Source: Fonsecaea monophora (taxonomy: Eukaryota > Ascomycota > Eurotiomycetes > Chaetothyriales > Herpotrichiellaceae). From it: a DNA stretch of 64,000 bases. Positions 53,963 to 64,000 of the stretch are shown piece after piece (within the stretch, counting starts at the first letter, position 1; the number at the start of each line of letters is the position of its first letter). A program made the position numbers and the translations under genes. The stretch spans positions 62,001-126,000 of the forward strand of contig NW_019174004.1 in NCBI RefSeq assembly GCF_001642475.1, given 5' to 3'. The notes below the pieces were generated by a model that was given only the letters and a program-made list of their open reading frames with translations, was not told the DNA's origin and searched no databases.

Positions 53963-55988
53963 ATGCCGGAGCCTAGAGGTAGCGGCGCCCCTGCCGCACG
54001 AGAGGAACAGGGGGGAAAGGTGAGAGCATTCAATGGTCGGCATGCATTTGCAACGAGTCCTAACAGATGAGTAGTCGATGTTCCAAACGGTTATACAAGG
54101 TCTCGCCATATTTATGCTCACGCAGTTTGTTGTGAACAATTTCTTTGGATCCAAGTCGACGTCTGGCGGAAGCGCCGCCGCGCCCAAGCAAAATGTCAAC
54201 TTCGATGAAAGAGCCGATGTGACCGCCCTCACAAACTATTCCCTCATCCCTCAAAACATTGCTCCGATATGGCCAGACAACAGTGTCGTCGATATCCGAA
54301 TGTATGTGTCTGCGCAGGACACCCTTCCTGCCCTTTCTGCTGTGCCGAAGGAAAGCCTCGTCCTGGAAGAGAAGAACTTTGGGATCGGAAATTACGATGA
54401 AAACCGAGAGGTGCATACGCAGATTGCCATCCCGACAGAGGTACAGCACAACGGGACGTTATGGGCTCATTTCTATCTCGCCTTGGCTGGCAGCGAGTTT
54501 GATCCAACAAGCCCCAACTACGACCCCCATAAAGCCACTCACTTTAAAAGACCGCTGAACCAGTTCCTCCCGAAGAAAAAGGCCCGTAAGTTGAAGAACC
54601 TGCTCGAGAAAAGCGACGAGCCAAAAGAGGAAGAATCGGAAGAACCGCAGGGAGTTCAAATTGGCTCTTACTACCACCCCAACTTCACGGTCGCTGTGAT
54701 CCCGAACACAGGCGTGCAGAACTGGCGCCAAATGCATCCAGCGATACGCAAGAATATTGTCCTCGAACCGACTGGTCAACGTGATGCATCGGGCCAAAAT
54801 GGGTGGTATTATCCCGTCGTCTTTCTCAACACCTTCTGGCAACTACGCAGCCACATGACCGAACTCAATGAGACCGTCAAGGAAATGCCCCTCAACATCC
54901 AGCTGTACAACTTGGCCAATTGGAAATACAACCTGTTGGCGTCTATCGACGAGGGCATGAAACAAAACCAGGCACAAGCTGCAAACGGAGCGCCCATGCC
55001 GGGTGGTGGGGATGGCAGCGAGTTCGAGAAATTCAAGGAAATCCTCCTGGACACAAATGCCTATTTATTGGGGACAACGTTCGTCGTCAGTATCCTGCAT
55101 ATGGTCTTCGAAGGCCTGGCATTCAAGAATGATATTTCTCATTGGCGAAGCAAGAAGGATAACGTGGGCACATCTGTGAGGACAATCCTTGCGAACGTGT
55201 TCATGCAGGCCGTCATCTTCTTGTACTTGATGGACAACTCGGAGAATACCTCCTGGATGATTCTTGCTTCCCAAGGCTTCGGCATTCTCCTTGAAGCCTG
55301 GAAGATCACCAAGACCGTGGATGTGCGCCTGCGCGAACCCGGCCCGGACTCGAGGTTCAAGAACATATTACCTTACGTGATTGTGTTTGAGGACAAGCAC
55401 AAACTGACGGAGAAAGAAAGGCAAACGCAAGAATATGATCAAATCGCCTTCCGATACTTGTACATTGTGGCCGTGCCACTGCTGCTCGCTTACGCGGTGT
55501 ACAGTCTCATTTACGAGTCGCACAAGTCATGGTACAGCTTCGTGATCGAAACATTGGTGGGGTCAGTTTATGCCTACGGATTCCTCATGATGGTACCTTC
55601 TCTGTACATCAACTACAGGCTGAAGTCTGTGGCACACATGCCCAGCAAGGCTCTGACATACAAATTCTTGAATACGTTTATTGATGATCTGTTCGCATTC
55701 ACCATCAGAATGCCGATTTTGCACCGTCTGGCTACGCTGAGAGACGACGTCATCTTCTTTGTGTGGCTATATCAGAAGTACAAGTACAAGGTGGACTATT
55801 CGAGAGTCAACGAGTTCGGACAAGGCGGCGAGGAGGAGGAGGAGGAGGAAGGAGAAGGAGAGAAGAAGGAGGACGGCAAGACGACAAAGTCGCTCCAAGG
55901 CCAGGACACCAAGGAGCTGAAGCCCTCGGCTCCAGTTTCGAGTGCGACCGGAGTCCAGGCCAACGCGGGCGCGAAGAAGAGAAAGTAG
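53963..55988 (+). CDS. CLPTM1-family multi-pass membrane protein
   Basis: Exon 1 53963-54019 and exon 2 54075-55988, 656 aa; the 55-nt intron has GTGAGA...TAG ends with a CCTAAC branch site. An N-terminal membrane segment (about residues 22-40) is followed by a large luminal domain with family stretches (GTLWAHFYLAL, YYHPNFTVAVIP, LNTFWQLRSHM), then several transmembrane helices from about residue 345 (LGTTFVVSILHMVFEGLAF, VIFLYLMDNSENTSWM, PLLLAYAVYSL). CLPTM1 (cleft lip and palate transmembrane protein 1) and the related CLPTM1L are ER proteins; CLPTM1 retains GABA-A receptors and CLPTM1L is a scramblase for a GPI intermediate. The C-tail is poly-Glu then Lys-rich. Confidence 0.9.
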
Positions 55989-56545
55989 GCGAGCGCGTAT
56001 TGATCACCTCCTTCTGGATAGCGAGGTATGGCACGGGACCTGAGTCGCATTTCAGAAGAGAGACGAAAAGGGAAAAAAAAAAAACAAAAGGACAAGGCCG
56101 AGAAAAGTTTCGAGAGAGATACACAGAGAGGGTGAGCGAGCGAGAGACATATCGGCAGACAATGACAATGACAACAATCCTTTCGGAGCAAAGCCCGACC
56201 TTGGAAGCCCCTTTCCCCATTCTCCATGTCGCCGTGATATGAGAGCCGAGTGTGCCCATCTTCCTCTCCCTTTCCCACCCTCCTAAGTACCTACTGTAAG
56301 TACCTATGTAGGTGTATACATGCATTGGAGACGAGTACAAGTACCAGTACGAGGTACATACGACTACGACTACAGCGATACGATAACAAGGACCAAAGAG
56401 AAGAAAAAATCACTTTGCAACTGTACAAGCGCAGGAAGGAGAGAGAGAAAAGAGAACAAACAAATCCTTGATATTTCGTTAAAAAAAACAAACTAAAACT
56501 CCGTATATAGATAACCAGATAGAACAGGAGCCTCACAGACTTGTT
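55989..56545. other. Convergent intergenic region with low-complexity DNA
   Basis: 557 bases between the CLPTM1-like and MID1 3' ends: a 12-A run (56073-56084), purine-rich GAGAGA tracts and a GTAC/CCTA-rich cluster. Long minus-strand frames here arise from the purine bias. Confidence 0.5.
56284..56368. repeat. GTAC/CCTA-rich low-complexity cluster
   Basis: AGTACCTA and GTACCTATGTAGGTG-like steps alternate, then GACTAC repeats; the same style as 5740-5870. Confidence 0.5.
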
Positions 56546-58426
56546 CTAGAGGAATATATTCCCCAGGCCCAAAAGCACCGCCAGGAACGCCACGCTGTAC
56601 ACACTCGGTCCCAAAGGGGTGGAGGCGGTGGTGCCGCTCAGATAATACGCCGCGCCCAAATAGCTGCAGCTGATGACGCCGGCGGACCCGTTGACTCGTT
56701 TGCCGTAACTATCCTCCAGGCCCTTTCCTCGCAGGGGACAAGCGAATCCCAAACTCGCAGGACAGCTCTGCACGAGGTCGTAACACAGGTCTTCGCACGG
56801 TAAGACTTCCTTGTACGGTCCCGGTTGGATGGACGTGTCGATGAGCGGATTGCGCGAAGAATTCGTGGCGACGGCATCGAGAGAGGCCTGCTTGACATTG
56901 AATTGTGAAGGGTCAGATGAGATGCTCGAGCCATTGATGAACGGCTGGCCTAGATTTCGCGGTTTGAGAAACGAAGCCGAGCTTGAAAAGTCGGCGCAGC
57001 GGGGAATCGTCACGGCGCAGAGCCATTGTTTGTATGCCCGAGCGCAATCGTCGCAGTTGCGGGCCAGAGAGTATTGGGCGCTGGAAGTGGTGTTACACGG
57101 GATTTGTTGCAAGGAGTAGTTGAAGTATTGGTACATTTGAGCCGCGTAGGAGTCGTACAACGCGGCTAGGTCTGGAAGGCCTGTCTCTGGCGAGAATTTG
57201 TTCGGGTTGCTGGGGACAGCGTAGGCCACTTCTGAGCAGAACGAGAGGTTGTACATCAGCCGGCAGTTGTTGTCGGTCTTGGTCTCGAATTCCATGGCTG
57301 CCCAGACGGTGCCACCTCCTCCCACCACGCCGGCGCCCGAGTCCGTGGAGTTGCCTTCCATGACCAGCATACCCCAGTATTTGGAGGTGGCGTTGAGACC
57401 CGTTATATAGAACTGCTCTTTCGGCTTGCCACCCAACCCTCTGTTGGTCATCTGGGCGACATTTTGGTTGGTGATGTTGTCGATATTCACTGTCAGTCGG
57501 GCGTTGTTTTTTAAGCCGCAGAACGATTTCTGAATCCCAAGAATTTCCCGCTGGTTCTGGTTCGTTGCAAAGACACCCCACGGAGGACTCAGTTTCATCC
57601 ATTCTTCATAGATTGTCTGGTTGGGAAGAGCCTGTGTTGTGTCATTTGTAATCAACAGCGCAGCATGATTGTCCCCGTCGACGAAATACAGGTTCTTCAC
57701 TTCCGGATCCTCGAATCCGTGGAAAGGCGCATCAATCGACGCAGCAATGTTGTAATTCCAGATGCCAGAGAATTCCGTGGTGTTGGGGGCAGAGATCCCC
57801 ACGTACACATCACTGTCGGCGTCCGCCTCAAATATCGCATACCCACCATCAACTGTAATGGTCTGTTGGTCCGGATCACCGGTTCCCGGGCCTGGTTTCT
57901 GGTTTGACTCGGACAAGGAAATGTACATCTGCAATTGGGGAGGTATTGCGTTGGTCGCATTGGGCGAAGGCTGCAGACATGTGTTGAGAGTGATGTAGAC
58001 TTTGTTTCCCGTCTGTCGTTTTCTAAGTTCGTGCCGTTCCAGCAGTAATTCTGCGTCCTCAACCTTTGCGCCTGGTAGACCGACCCCAGGTGTCCCATGT
58101 GGTCCATTTATTGCATCTCTTGGAAATACCCAGTTCTGGGTCTGGCCAATCTCGATATTGCTGCTCGCGGGGTCGTTGTTGGCAAGCGCTGACACTCCGA
58201 CTTCAGCGCGCACTGTTATTCTAGATTCCTCCGTCTCTTGCCCTTCATCCCTGTCTTGTATAACATAAAAGTTGTGGTCTTCAGAAGATATCCGAGAGGA
58301 GTCAGCCTCCAGGGCGTATGCAAATGATGGTTTCGTTAAAGTTAAATAAAGCAACAACAGCACGACCGACGCTGAGAGGCATGCTGTAAATCTTGCTTGT
58401 AAAGGGGTCAACTTGATAAGCGGCAT
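56546..58426 (-). CDS. MID1: Stretch-activated calcium channel subunit MID1
   Basis: Single exon, 626 aa. An N-terminal hydrophobic segment (about residues 12-36) serves as signal or anchor. The middle holds Mid1 family sequence (KVYITLNTCLQPSPN near 150, YNLSFCSEVAYAVPSNP near 390, SLARNCDDCARAYKQWLCAVTIPRC near 455), with many N-glycosylation sequons. The cysteine-rich C-terminal third (LPCEDLCYDLVQSCPASLGFACP) resembles the frizzled-like Cys pattern noted for Mid1/NALCN regulators. It ends in a hydrophobic tail like a GPI-attachment signal (VYSVAFLAVLLGLGNIFL). With Cch1 it forms the high-affinity plasma-membrane calcium influx system. Cch1 is not in this window. Confidence 0.9.
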   Translation of the reverse strand: MPLIKLTPLQARFTACLSASVVLLLLYLTLTKPSFAYALEADSSRISSEDHNFYVIQDRDEGQETEESRITVRAEVGVSALANNDPASSNIEIGQTQNWVFPRDAINGPHGTPGVGLPGAKVEDAELLLERHELRKRQTGNKVYITLNTCLQPSPNATNAIPPQLQMYISLSESNQKPGPGTGDPDQQTITVDGGYAIFEADADSDVYVGISAPNTTEFSGIWNYNIAASIDAPFHGFEDPEVKNLYFVDGDNHAALLITNDTTQALPNQTIYEEWMKLSPPWGVFATNQNQREILGIQKSFCGLKNNARLTVNIDNITNQNVAQMTNRGLGGKPKEQFYITGLNATSKYWGMLVMEGNSTDSGAGVVGGGGTVWAAMEFETKTDNNCRLMYNLSFCSEVAYAVPSNPNKFSPETGLPDLAALYDSYAAQMYQYFNYSLQQIPCNTTSSAQYSLARNCDDCARAYKQWLCAVTIPRCADFSSSASFLKPRNLGQPFINGSSISSDPSQFNVKQASLDAVATNSSRNPLIDTSIQPGPYKEVLPCEDLCYDLVQSCPASLGFACPLRGKGLEDSYGKRVNGSAGVISCSYLGAAYYLSGTTASTPLGPSVYSVAFLAVLLGLGNIFL

Positions 58427-58950
58427 GTTGAAAGTCCCGCTTCGACTCGGTGCCGGAACGAGAGAAGAGGGTGTAAAGGAGTGCTAAAGGGACATTGTAA
58501 CGGGTGTTACAGAACTGCACATAAGGCTTAGAGAGGAGAGACTTTACTATTCGATCGCAAATGGTGAAATGAGTGACATGCAAGACTGGCAGGATTGGAC
58601 ATTGAGATGCGGACAGTCGTCTTGGAGGGGGCGCAGTTAACAAATCGGTCAGAGCGGAGCCTCGCACAGCCTTGTTCAGCCTCGTCCAGCCTTGCTTCAG
58701 CCTTGCGAGCCCCCTTGCGGGGGCTTCTTCTTCCATTCCGATATTGTGGCTTCACCACCATCCACCTCGTTTCTTGGGTTTTGTCAACCCAACTCACAAT
58801 ATCCCCGGCAGGGTCTTCAGTTCAATCATTAGAGGAAAATGATAGTGCCAGGATCCGACCACAGTCTACAAGGGTACATGTCTCTCCCACAAAAGAAATA
58901 GCCCTCGGGGTTGCGCAACCGGCAAGGCCATATCACCGTCGCAATTCGCA
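58427..58950. promoter_or_regulatory. Divergent promoter region, MID1 / RING protein
   Basis: 524 bases between divergent start codons. Repeated CAGCCTCGTCC/CAGCCTTG words near 58676-58706, like those at 25136-25185. Confidence 0.45.
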
Positions 58951-60429
58951 ATGGCAGAGACGTGTGAGCACAAGCCAGTTATCGGCTGCGCTCTGACCGC
59001 TGTACCTGGTTGCTGCGCTTGCGCGGACAAAAGACCTCTCGTAAGACCTTTCGCGTCATCTCTCTGTGTTTGCCGATAATTCAAATGCCGCCCCTTCCCA
59101 TCCATGATCGGTTCTACTAATATCACCACAGGCAACTGCCTACCCTCTCTACATTGACGGTCAAGGCATGAGACTTCAAGGCAAGCGCTGGCAACGCTAC
59201 TGCTGGAAGTGTCGTGGTACGTCCATCGACCATTTTCTTTCACTTTGTGGTTTCTCCCCTCCGCGTTATTGGCATCACATTCCAACTATCAAGTCCCTCG
59301 CTCATTAGCATATTGTTAATCTGCATGATAAGACTACTGGGATCTACACACTCAGTCTGAGATACATCTGTCCTTCTCTTCCAACCTTTCCACTCCCCAT
59401 GCTGCTGTTCCACCGGACCAGACCCCAGTTTCACCAGGCGACGGCATGGACCTTCCGCGGAACAATCCCTTCTCGCTCTCCAATTCCCAACAGCAGTCCT
59501 GGTCTTTTGACGGGGTCAACGATGGCCAGTCACCCACCGCTGAAGGCTTGCCTTTATATGCGTCAGGGCCATCCTACACTACCGCCGGCACTAGCCAACC
59601 CACAACCGCTATGACACCGCGTGACTTTGATATGAACGGGGCATTGCACTACATGGCGCAGGCCCGACAAAACCGGCGACCAAGACCAAACCATAATACC
59701 CAGCCAAGTGAGCGTCGTCCGCATCTCAGAGCACAGAGAACGTTGGCCCACCCACGGAACGAACCCGGCGATTCAAACCCATCGACCCAAAGGAGGCCGA
59801 GAGCCATTACAAATCCATTCGGCACTCGCGAGGAAATCGAGTCCGAAAGCTACCAGAGCCCCATCACCGCTATGTTCGGTCGAGCATGGAACCGCTATAG
59901 ACAAGCGGAAGAGCAGAGATCATCTCTGGAGAATGAGTCCATAGGTGTGCAGGAGACGCGAGGAGAAGTTGCACCCGGCATTCTGGGCAGCGGGCCGCCT
60001 CGGACTGGGAATTCAGAGCGACAGGTTGACGCTATCTGGAATTACATGCGGCGGCAGGACGATCAGCAATTATTCGAAACCTTTAGAGAGTCGTTACAGT
60101 TACGGGATGCTCTCGGACGTGAGCAAGACAACCCACATACACACCCACCAGCCAATCCTATCGACTCTCAACCGCAACGACCACGTGCGCTGCAGCCGGA
60201 GGAAATGACCGTTAACATCGCTTGCAGAATATGTTGTGAGCAGCTGGTCGACACATTGTTGGAGCCTTGTATGCACGTCGCGATTTGTCACTGGTGCTCA
60301 GATTTGATACTTGAACAAGTCCGTCTGCATCGTTCGATGCGGCACCGGCCGAACGGCGACGACTCGAGGTGGAGATGTCCCCTTTGCCGTCGTCCAGTTG
60401 CACGTGCAAGGAGAGTATATTTGGGTTGA
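58951..60429 (+). CDS. RING-finger protein with Cys-rich N-terminus
   Basis: Three exons (58951-59040, 59132-59216, 59333-60429) give 423 aa in one frame. The N-terminus is Cys-rich (MAETCEHKPVIGCALTAV, PGCCACADK, then QRYCWKCR), possibly a small zinc-binding module; the centre is Pro/Gln/Asn-rich and disordered. The C-terminal 65 residues are a C3HC4 RING: CRICCEQLVDTLLEPCMH, CHWC, and CPLCRRPV after a spacer enlarged by RHRPNGDDSRW. That type resembles E3 ligases of the MUL1/IAP-like class (E..PCMHVAICHWC). Targets unknown. The exon 2-3 junction (CR|DYW) is chosen for frame and a GTACGT donor; the acceptor (ATAAG) is weaker. Confidence 0.72.
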
Positions 60430-63400
60430 GACTCCAGCGCCAGACCAAGGTGTAGTCTTGGCTCTTGATTGAGGCCGGCGGCTGCGAGAGCCTATCAAAG
60501 TCTGGCCAAGAGCGATGAACACGTTCATGCGCGGGCGGCTTCGCAGTACGGGTGATTACCATGTTGGAGATTCTTGTGCGAGTGATGTGAGCACGGAAGT
60601 TTGGCAGTGCATCTTGAGCGGATTCTGTTGAGCTTGTGTGTTAAGTGCATCTTGTTACTCGATTTAGATGAGCCAAAAGATTGTCTTGTCGGCATTAGTC
60701 TCAATATAGATATGCCAATTGAGGTCTCGGCAGCCACTTGTCGGTTGACATCAAGTTGTGTTTGTCTGCACGCACATATCTGCCAGCCCAAAACCAACAC
60801 CGATCTCGGGAACCGCGTGCCTCTGAGCTGACCAGAAAGAGGATGGGGTGTTGAAGAGTTCGGAACGCAATGCGTGTGTAGCATGGCCAAAAGGAGAAAA
60901 GGAATTCCAGGGTTTCTGAAAATACGATTGATGGGAGGTATCAAGGGATGGAGGGGATGGAGGGGATGAAGGGATGAGAATAGGGAGTGAATCTGCCTGA
61001 TTTTCTTCAAGTATTCTTTTGATTTGTTTTTGATTTGTTATGTGGTCATCTTTTGCACCGTTCCTCCTATCCCCCGTTTTTTTTTTTCTTCTTCTTCGAG
61101 AGCTGGTGCATGAATGAATGGATGAGAAGGGAGCGAGTTGAGTGATGCAACGAAGAAACCCACGCAAGGCGGGAGGAAGGGGGCCGAGAAAGAAAAGATT
61201 GAACTTGACCTGAGCTGAACTGAACTTGTCTGTCTGTCCCGAACTGACCTGACGCTACAACAGAGGCTTGAAAATCTTCAAATCTCCCAGTCAATCTGTC
61301 ACGGGGTCCAACCTTTTCTTCTTTTCTTTTTCTTGTTCTCGAGTCAAGTCATGTCAAGTCGATATGCTAGTACACGAGCCGTGGAGGATCATTCACTCTC
61401 TGTTGTTTTCTTCTTCTTCTCGAGAAACCCCCGATCTACTTCCTTTTCCTTCTGTCTCGATGGCACGAGGTCGGGGATGGTCTCGGCCCGTCCTGGTGGT
61501 GTCTCTTTCGATCTGATAGGAACACCTCCTTTGTACTTTGTCGGGGCAAGGACAGATGCTAGAAGTCATGGGGGGGACAGTTTGACAAAGTCAACTGTCT
61601 TGAAACAGAGGATGAGTAGATTGAGGGTGCAGAGAGGCACCCACAACGTCTCGTCTCCCTCCTGGATGGTCCTGATTTGTTCGCGACAGCAACCCCTCTC
61701 GAGGAGTAAAAGGCAAAATCCAGAGCATCTTCAAGCCCGGGAAGAAGCAAGAGATGAAGCCGAGAAGACCTCGTACCCGAAATCCCTCTTTGCCTTGCCA
61801 GGGAGCAACTCGTTCAAAGATCTCGCAAGTCGTCTAATAGTACCTCGTGAGGTAGTCCGCTTCTCCTTGGATGTTGCTCGCTCGGCCTTAGCATATTGAG
61901 TCTGCCACGTACACCGGTCTCACACCTTATTGCTGGCCCCGTGCCTCTGTGTTGCCTTGGCCGCAAGGACTTTTGGCCGTTGCTCCTGCACCTCACGCGC
62001 AAGGTTTCCGAAAACCCCCGTCTTCAACAGCGACTTGTCGACTTTGGACAGGGTCACGGGGTGGACTCCCAGCCTGGGAATGGCCAAGTTCGCAATCCAG
62101 ATTTAGACTGAGTATCAATGACAAGGATCATATCATATCAACGCCCACAAGTATCAGGCTGAGGTTCTCACCCATCGGCCAGTCACCAGCCACCTGAGTT
62201 TCTGCTGGTGTGAGAGATTTTAAACTTCCTCGCGCGTGAGTGCAGACTGATTGTTGTTAGGTCCGGAAGTCAATGCGTTCAAGCTACTGCCAATTTGCGA
62301 ATGGTCGCCTTGCAGATGATGCATGGGAAATGCATATCCCTGTGCAGCACTGGCTGGCACTATTGCTGTGCGGCGCTTGAAGTCTATTCATATCCAGACC
62401 AGACAGTTTGAAGCCACTTCAGACAATGGCGATGCAGCCCAATGGTATCACAGACCAGTCTTGACGCCCATCCGAGGAAACAGCACACTGCAATCTCGAG
62501 TGTCTGTGATCAGTGTGGTCGAAGTAAAAGTCCTTGCGACACGGCCAATCTGTGTGAACCGTATCTGCTCTGACGACAAGCGTTCGTTGTCCAGATACGG
62601 GGAAACAAGGCGCTCCAAGCTTGCTACGGTGGCGGGGCGTAGGTTTCAAGCCAATATCCGTTGAGTCCGACGAGATAGATGGCGTCGACAAAACCGCGGG
62701 ATTCGCATCCATGTCGGATCTCAGGCCGCGGCTGTGATTGTGACCATCACAAGGCGTACAGAAAGCTCTGGATCAATCAGCCGAGCTCCAGCGCGGGGAT
62801 CCCTTGGGGGTCCCTTGGGGGTTTCCTTTTACCTAAACTATTAGGAGGTTGAAGGAGAGGTTGGCGAGTAGGTATAAGAGGAGAAAGCGGTACTCCAGAT
62901 AACATAATCCAATCACACCTTAGTCTCGTGCCCAGTCCGGCTTATAGTTAAATCATTACTCCGCATGTGCTCGTAATACGTCCCTTTCTTGTTGGCCCGC
63001 GTTTCCGGATTTAGTCAGGTACTGGTCGCCTTTTTGCCTTCTCTGACAGAGCCTCAATTGCAAAGCTGGGGGAGGCTGTTTACCTGTCACGTTAGTCACA
63101 AAAATCCCAATCTCAGACATCTTTTCCTCTTGATCTTATAAGAAGATTAGCGCAGATCCTCCGAGCAGGTTGAGCGCGAGAGGCAACCAAAAGCCATGTA
63201 GTTCTGACTGAAGCGGAGAAGCTTGTCAAACGACTTGAGCGATAGGGCTGAAAGATATGTCGGAGCCGCATGTAACAACCGGTGAGACTGACTGTATCTG
63301 AAGGGGACATATACGAGTACTTGTAGGCAAATGAGACGTTCAAGAATGTGCTCGCCTGAACGCCCCTGGTCTCGTAAGGACTCCCATTGACACCCACATG

Positions 63401-64000
63401 CAGCTGATGTCTGTTCCGCTTTGGCGGCATGTCGGTGTCCCCGTCTGGAGATCCCATGGATGGTGGGTACCTCGACTGGAACCGCTGATCGGAGACGGTC
63501 ATTCAGAGACGCAATACAAATTCTGCTTCAGATGCTGGTTGCGATCGGCGGCCGATGCCCAGTATATTTCCCTCCTCAGTCAAGGAGACACGCGCGTCCA
63601 CAGGGCTACTTTCCAGCTGCAAGTACTAGCGATCAGGTTGAGAGTTGCATTCCAGAGGGAAAGGCAGTCATGCACTCAAGGTATGCACCGGCCAACCAAA
63701 TAGCCTGAAAGCAGTGCTAGTCAATATTCCGAGACGTCCTCGTAATCGATTCGGGTTGCAGGAGTCTGATGCATTTGGCGAATCCGGGACCTGGATGCCT
63801 AGTACCAGCGGACCGGAAACAGAGTTGCGCCCCGCAAGCTCGTGTCCGCAAGCCAGTTCCAATTGACGCCACAAGACCAGTCCAGCCTCTGCCATTATGG
63901 GTTTCAGCCAGGACATACTCGTACTTTGTGGGGGACAAAAGGCTGTGAGCCGATGGATGCAATCGCCTCAGTCGTTTCGTGTTGATTCCTTGCGGAGCGT
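60430..64000. other. Gene-poor region to the window end
   Basis: 3.6 kb with no gene I can defend. Short frames such as 60525-61010 (minus), 61333-61899 (plus) and 63113-63502 (minus, 129 codons) have no recognisable domain. Visible structure: GGATGGAGG-like purine repeats near 60935-60980, an 11-T run at 61077-61087 with adjoining TTCTTC, and a doubled CCCTTGGGGGT at about 62799-62820. The last 900 bases may include an exon of a gene lying beyond the window. Confidence 0.4.

Noticed and set aside
61333..61899. 188-codon plus-strand frame
   Set aside because: It begins in a CT-rich tract and has no domain or family-like stretch; codon use looks random.
1..64000. Local concentration of RNA-processing genes (CWC24, RRP43, RAI1, MOD5, CWC2) as a functional cluster
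   Set aside because: These are common housekeeping genes, unlinked by operon-like structure, and their proximity is plausible by chance.

Overview
This window is nuclear DNA of a filamentous ascomycete (Pezizomycotina). The evidence is dense protein-coding genes on both strands, short introns of about 50-80 nt with GT...AG ends and CTAAC-like branch sites, and a gene set typical of the group: a RID/DmtA-type cytosine methyltransferase, a TAM-type methyltransferase, a pisatin-demethylase-like P450, a But2-domain secreted protein and a CBF1/AnBH1-type bHLH factor. The intron-poor style and the accessory enzymes fit Eurotiomycetes such as black yeasts, but class-level placement is only an impression. 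I support 25 coding genes and one decayed gene. All splice models were worked out by eye from reading frame, splice sites and family continuity.

Layout. 0.3-8.3 kb: splicing factor CWC24, N-terminal amidase NTA1, a bHLH factor and a DUF2235 hydrolase. 9-12 kb: a secreted But2-like protein with an 11-bp minisatellite upstream, then ADE4 (first step of purine synthesis). 12-15.3 kb: gene-poor, ending in a pyrimidine-rich leader before the RID-type methyltransferase gene (15.3-17.2 kb). 17.6-25 kb: exosome subunit RRP43, a phenol-2-monooxygenase-like flavoenzyme and GPI ethanolamine-phosphate transferase LAS21/GPI7. 25.5-31 kb is the accessory section: a seven-exon TAM methyltransferase divergent from a five-exon P450, followed by a decayed SAP-domain gene.

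31.3-60.4 kb is dense housekeeping: RAI1 (RNA 5'-end quality control), MOD5 (tRNA isopentenylation), CWC2 (spliceosome), glucosidase I, GCN2 divergent from the GTPase gene RBG1/DRG1 (six exons, two of them micro-exons), TDA3-like oxidoreductase, CRT10, an MMTAG2-domain protein, an SDR with an altered active site, a CLPTM1-family membrane protein, the MID1 calcium-channel subunit and a RING protein. 60.4-64 kb shows no gene I can defend.

Most genes act independently. Plausible functional groupings are RNA metabolism (CWC24, CWC2, RRP43, RAI1, MOD5), translation control (GCN2 and RBG1 sharing one promoter region), secretory-pathway and cell-surface functions (glucosidase I, LAS21, CLPTM1, MID1) and a possible two-gene metabolic unit (methyltransferase plus P450). 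I found no tRNA, rRNA, CRISPR array or intact transposon.
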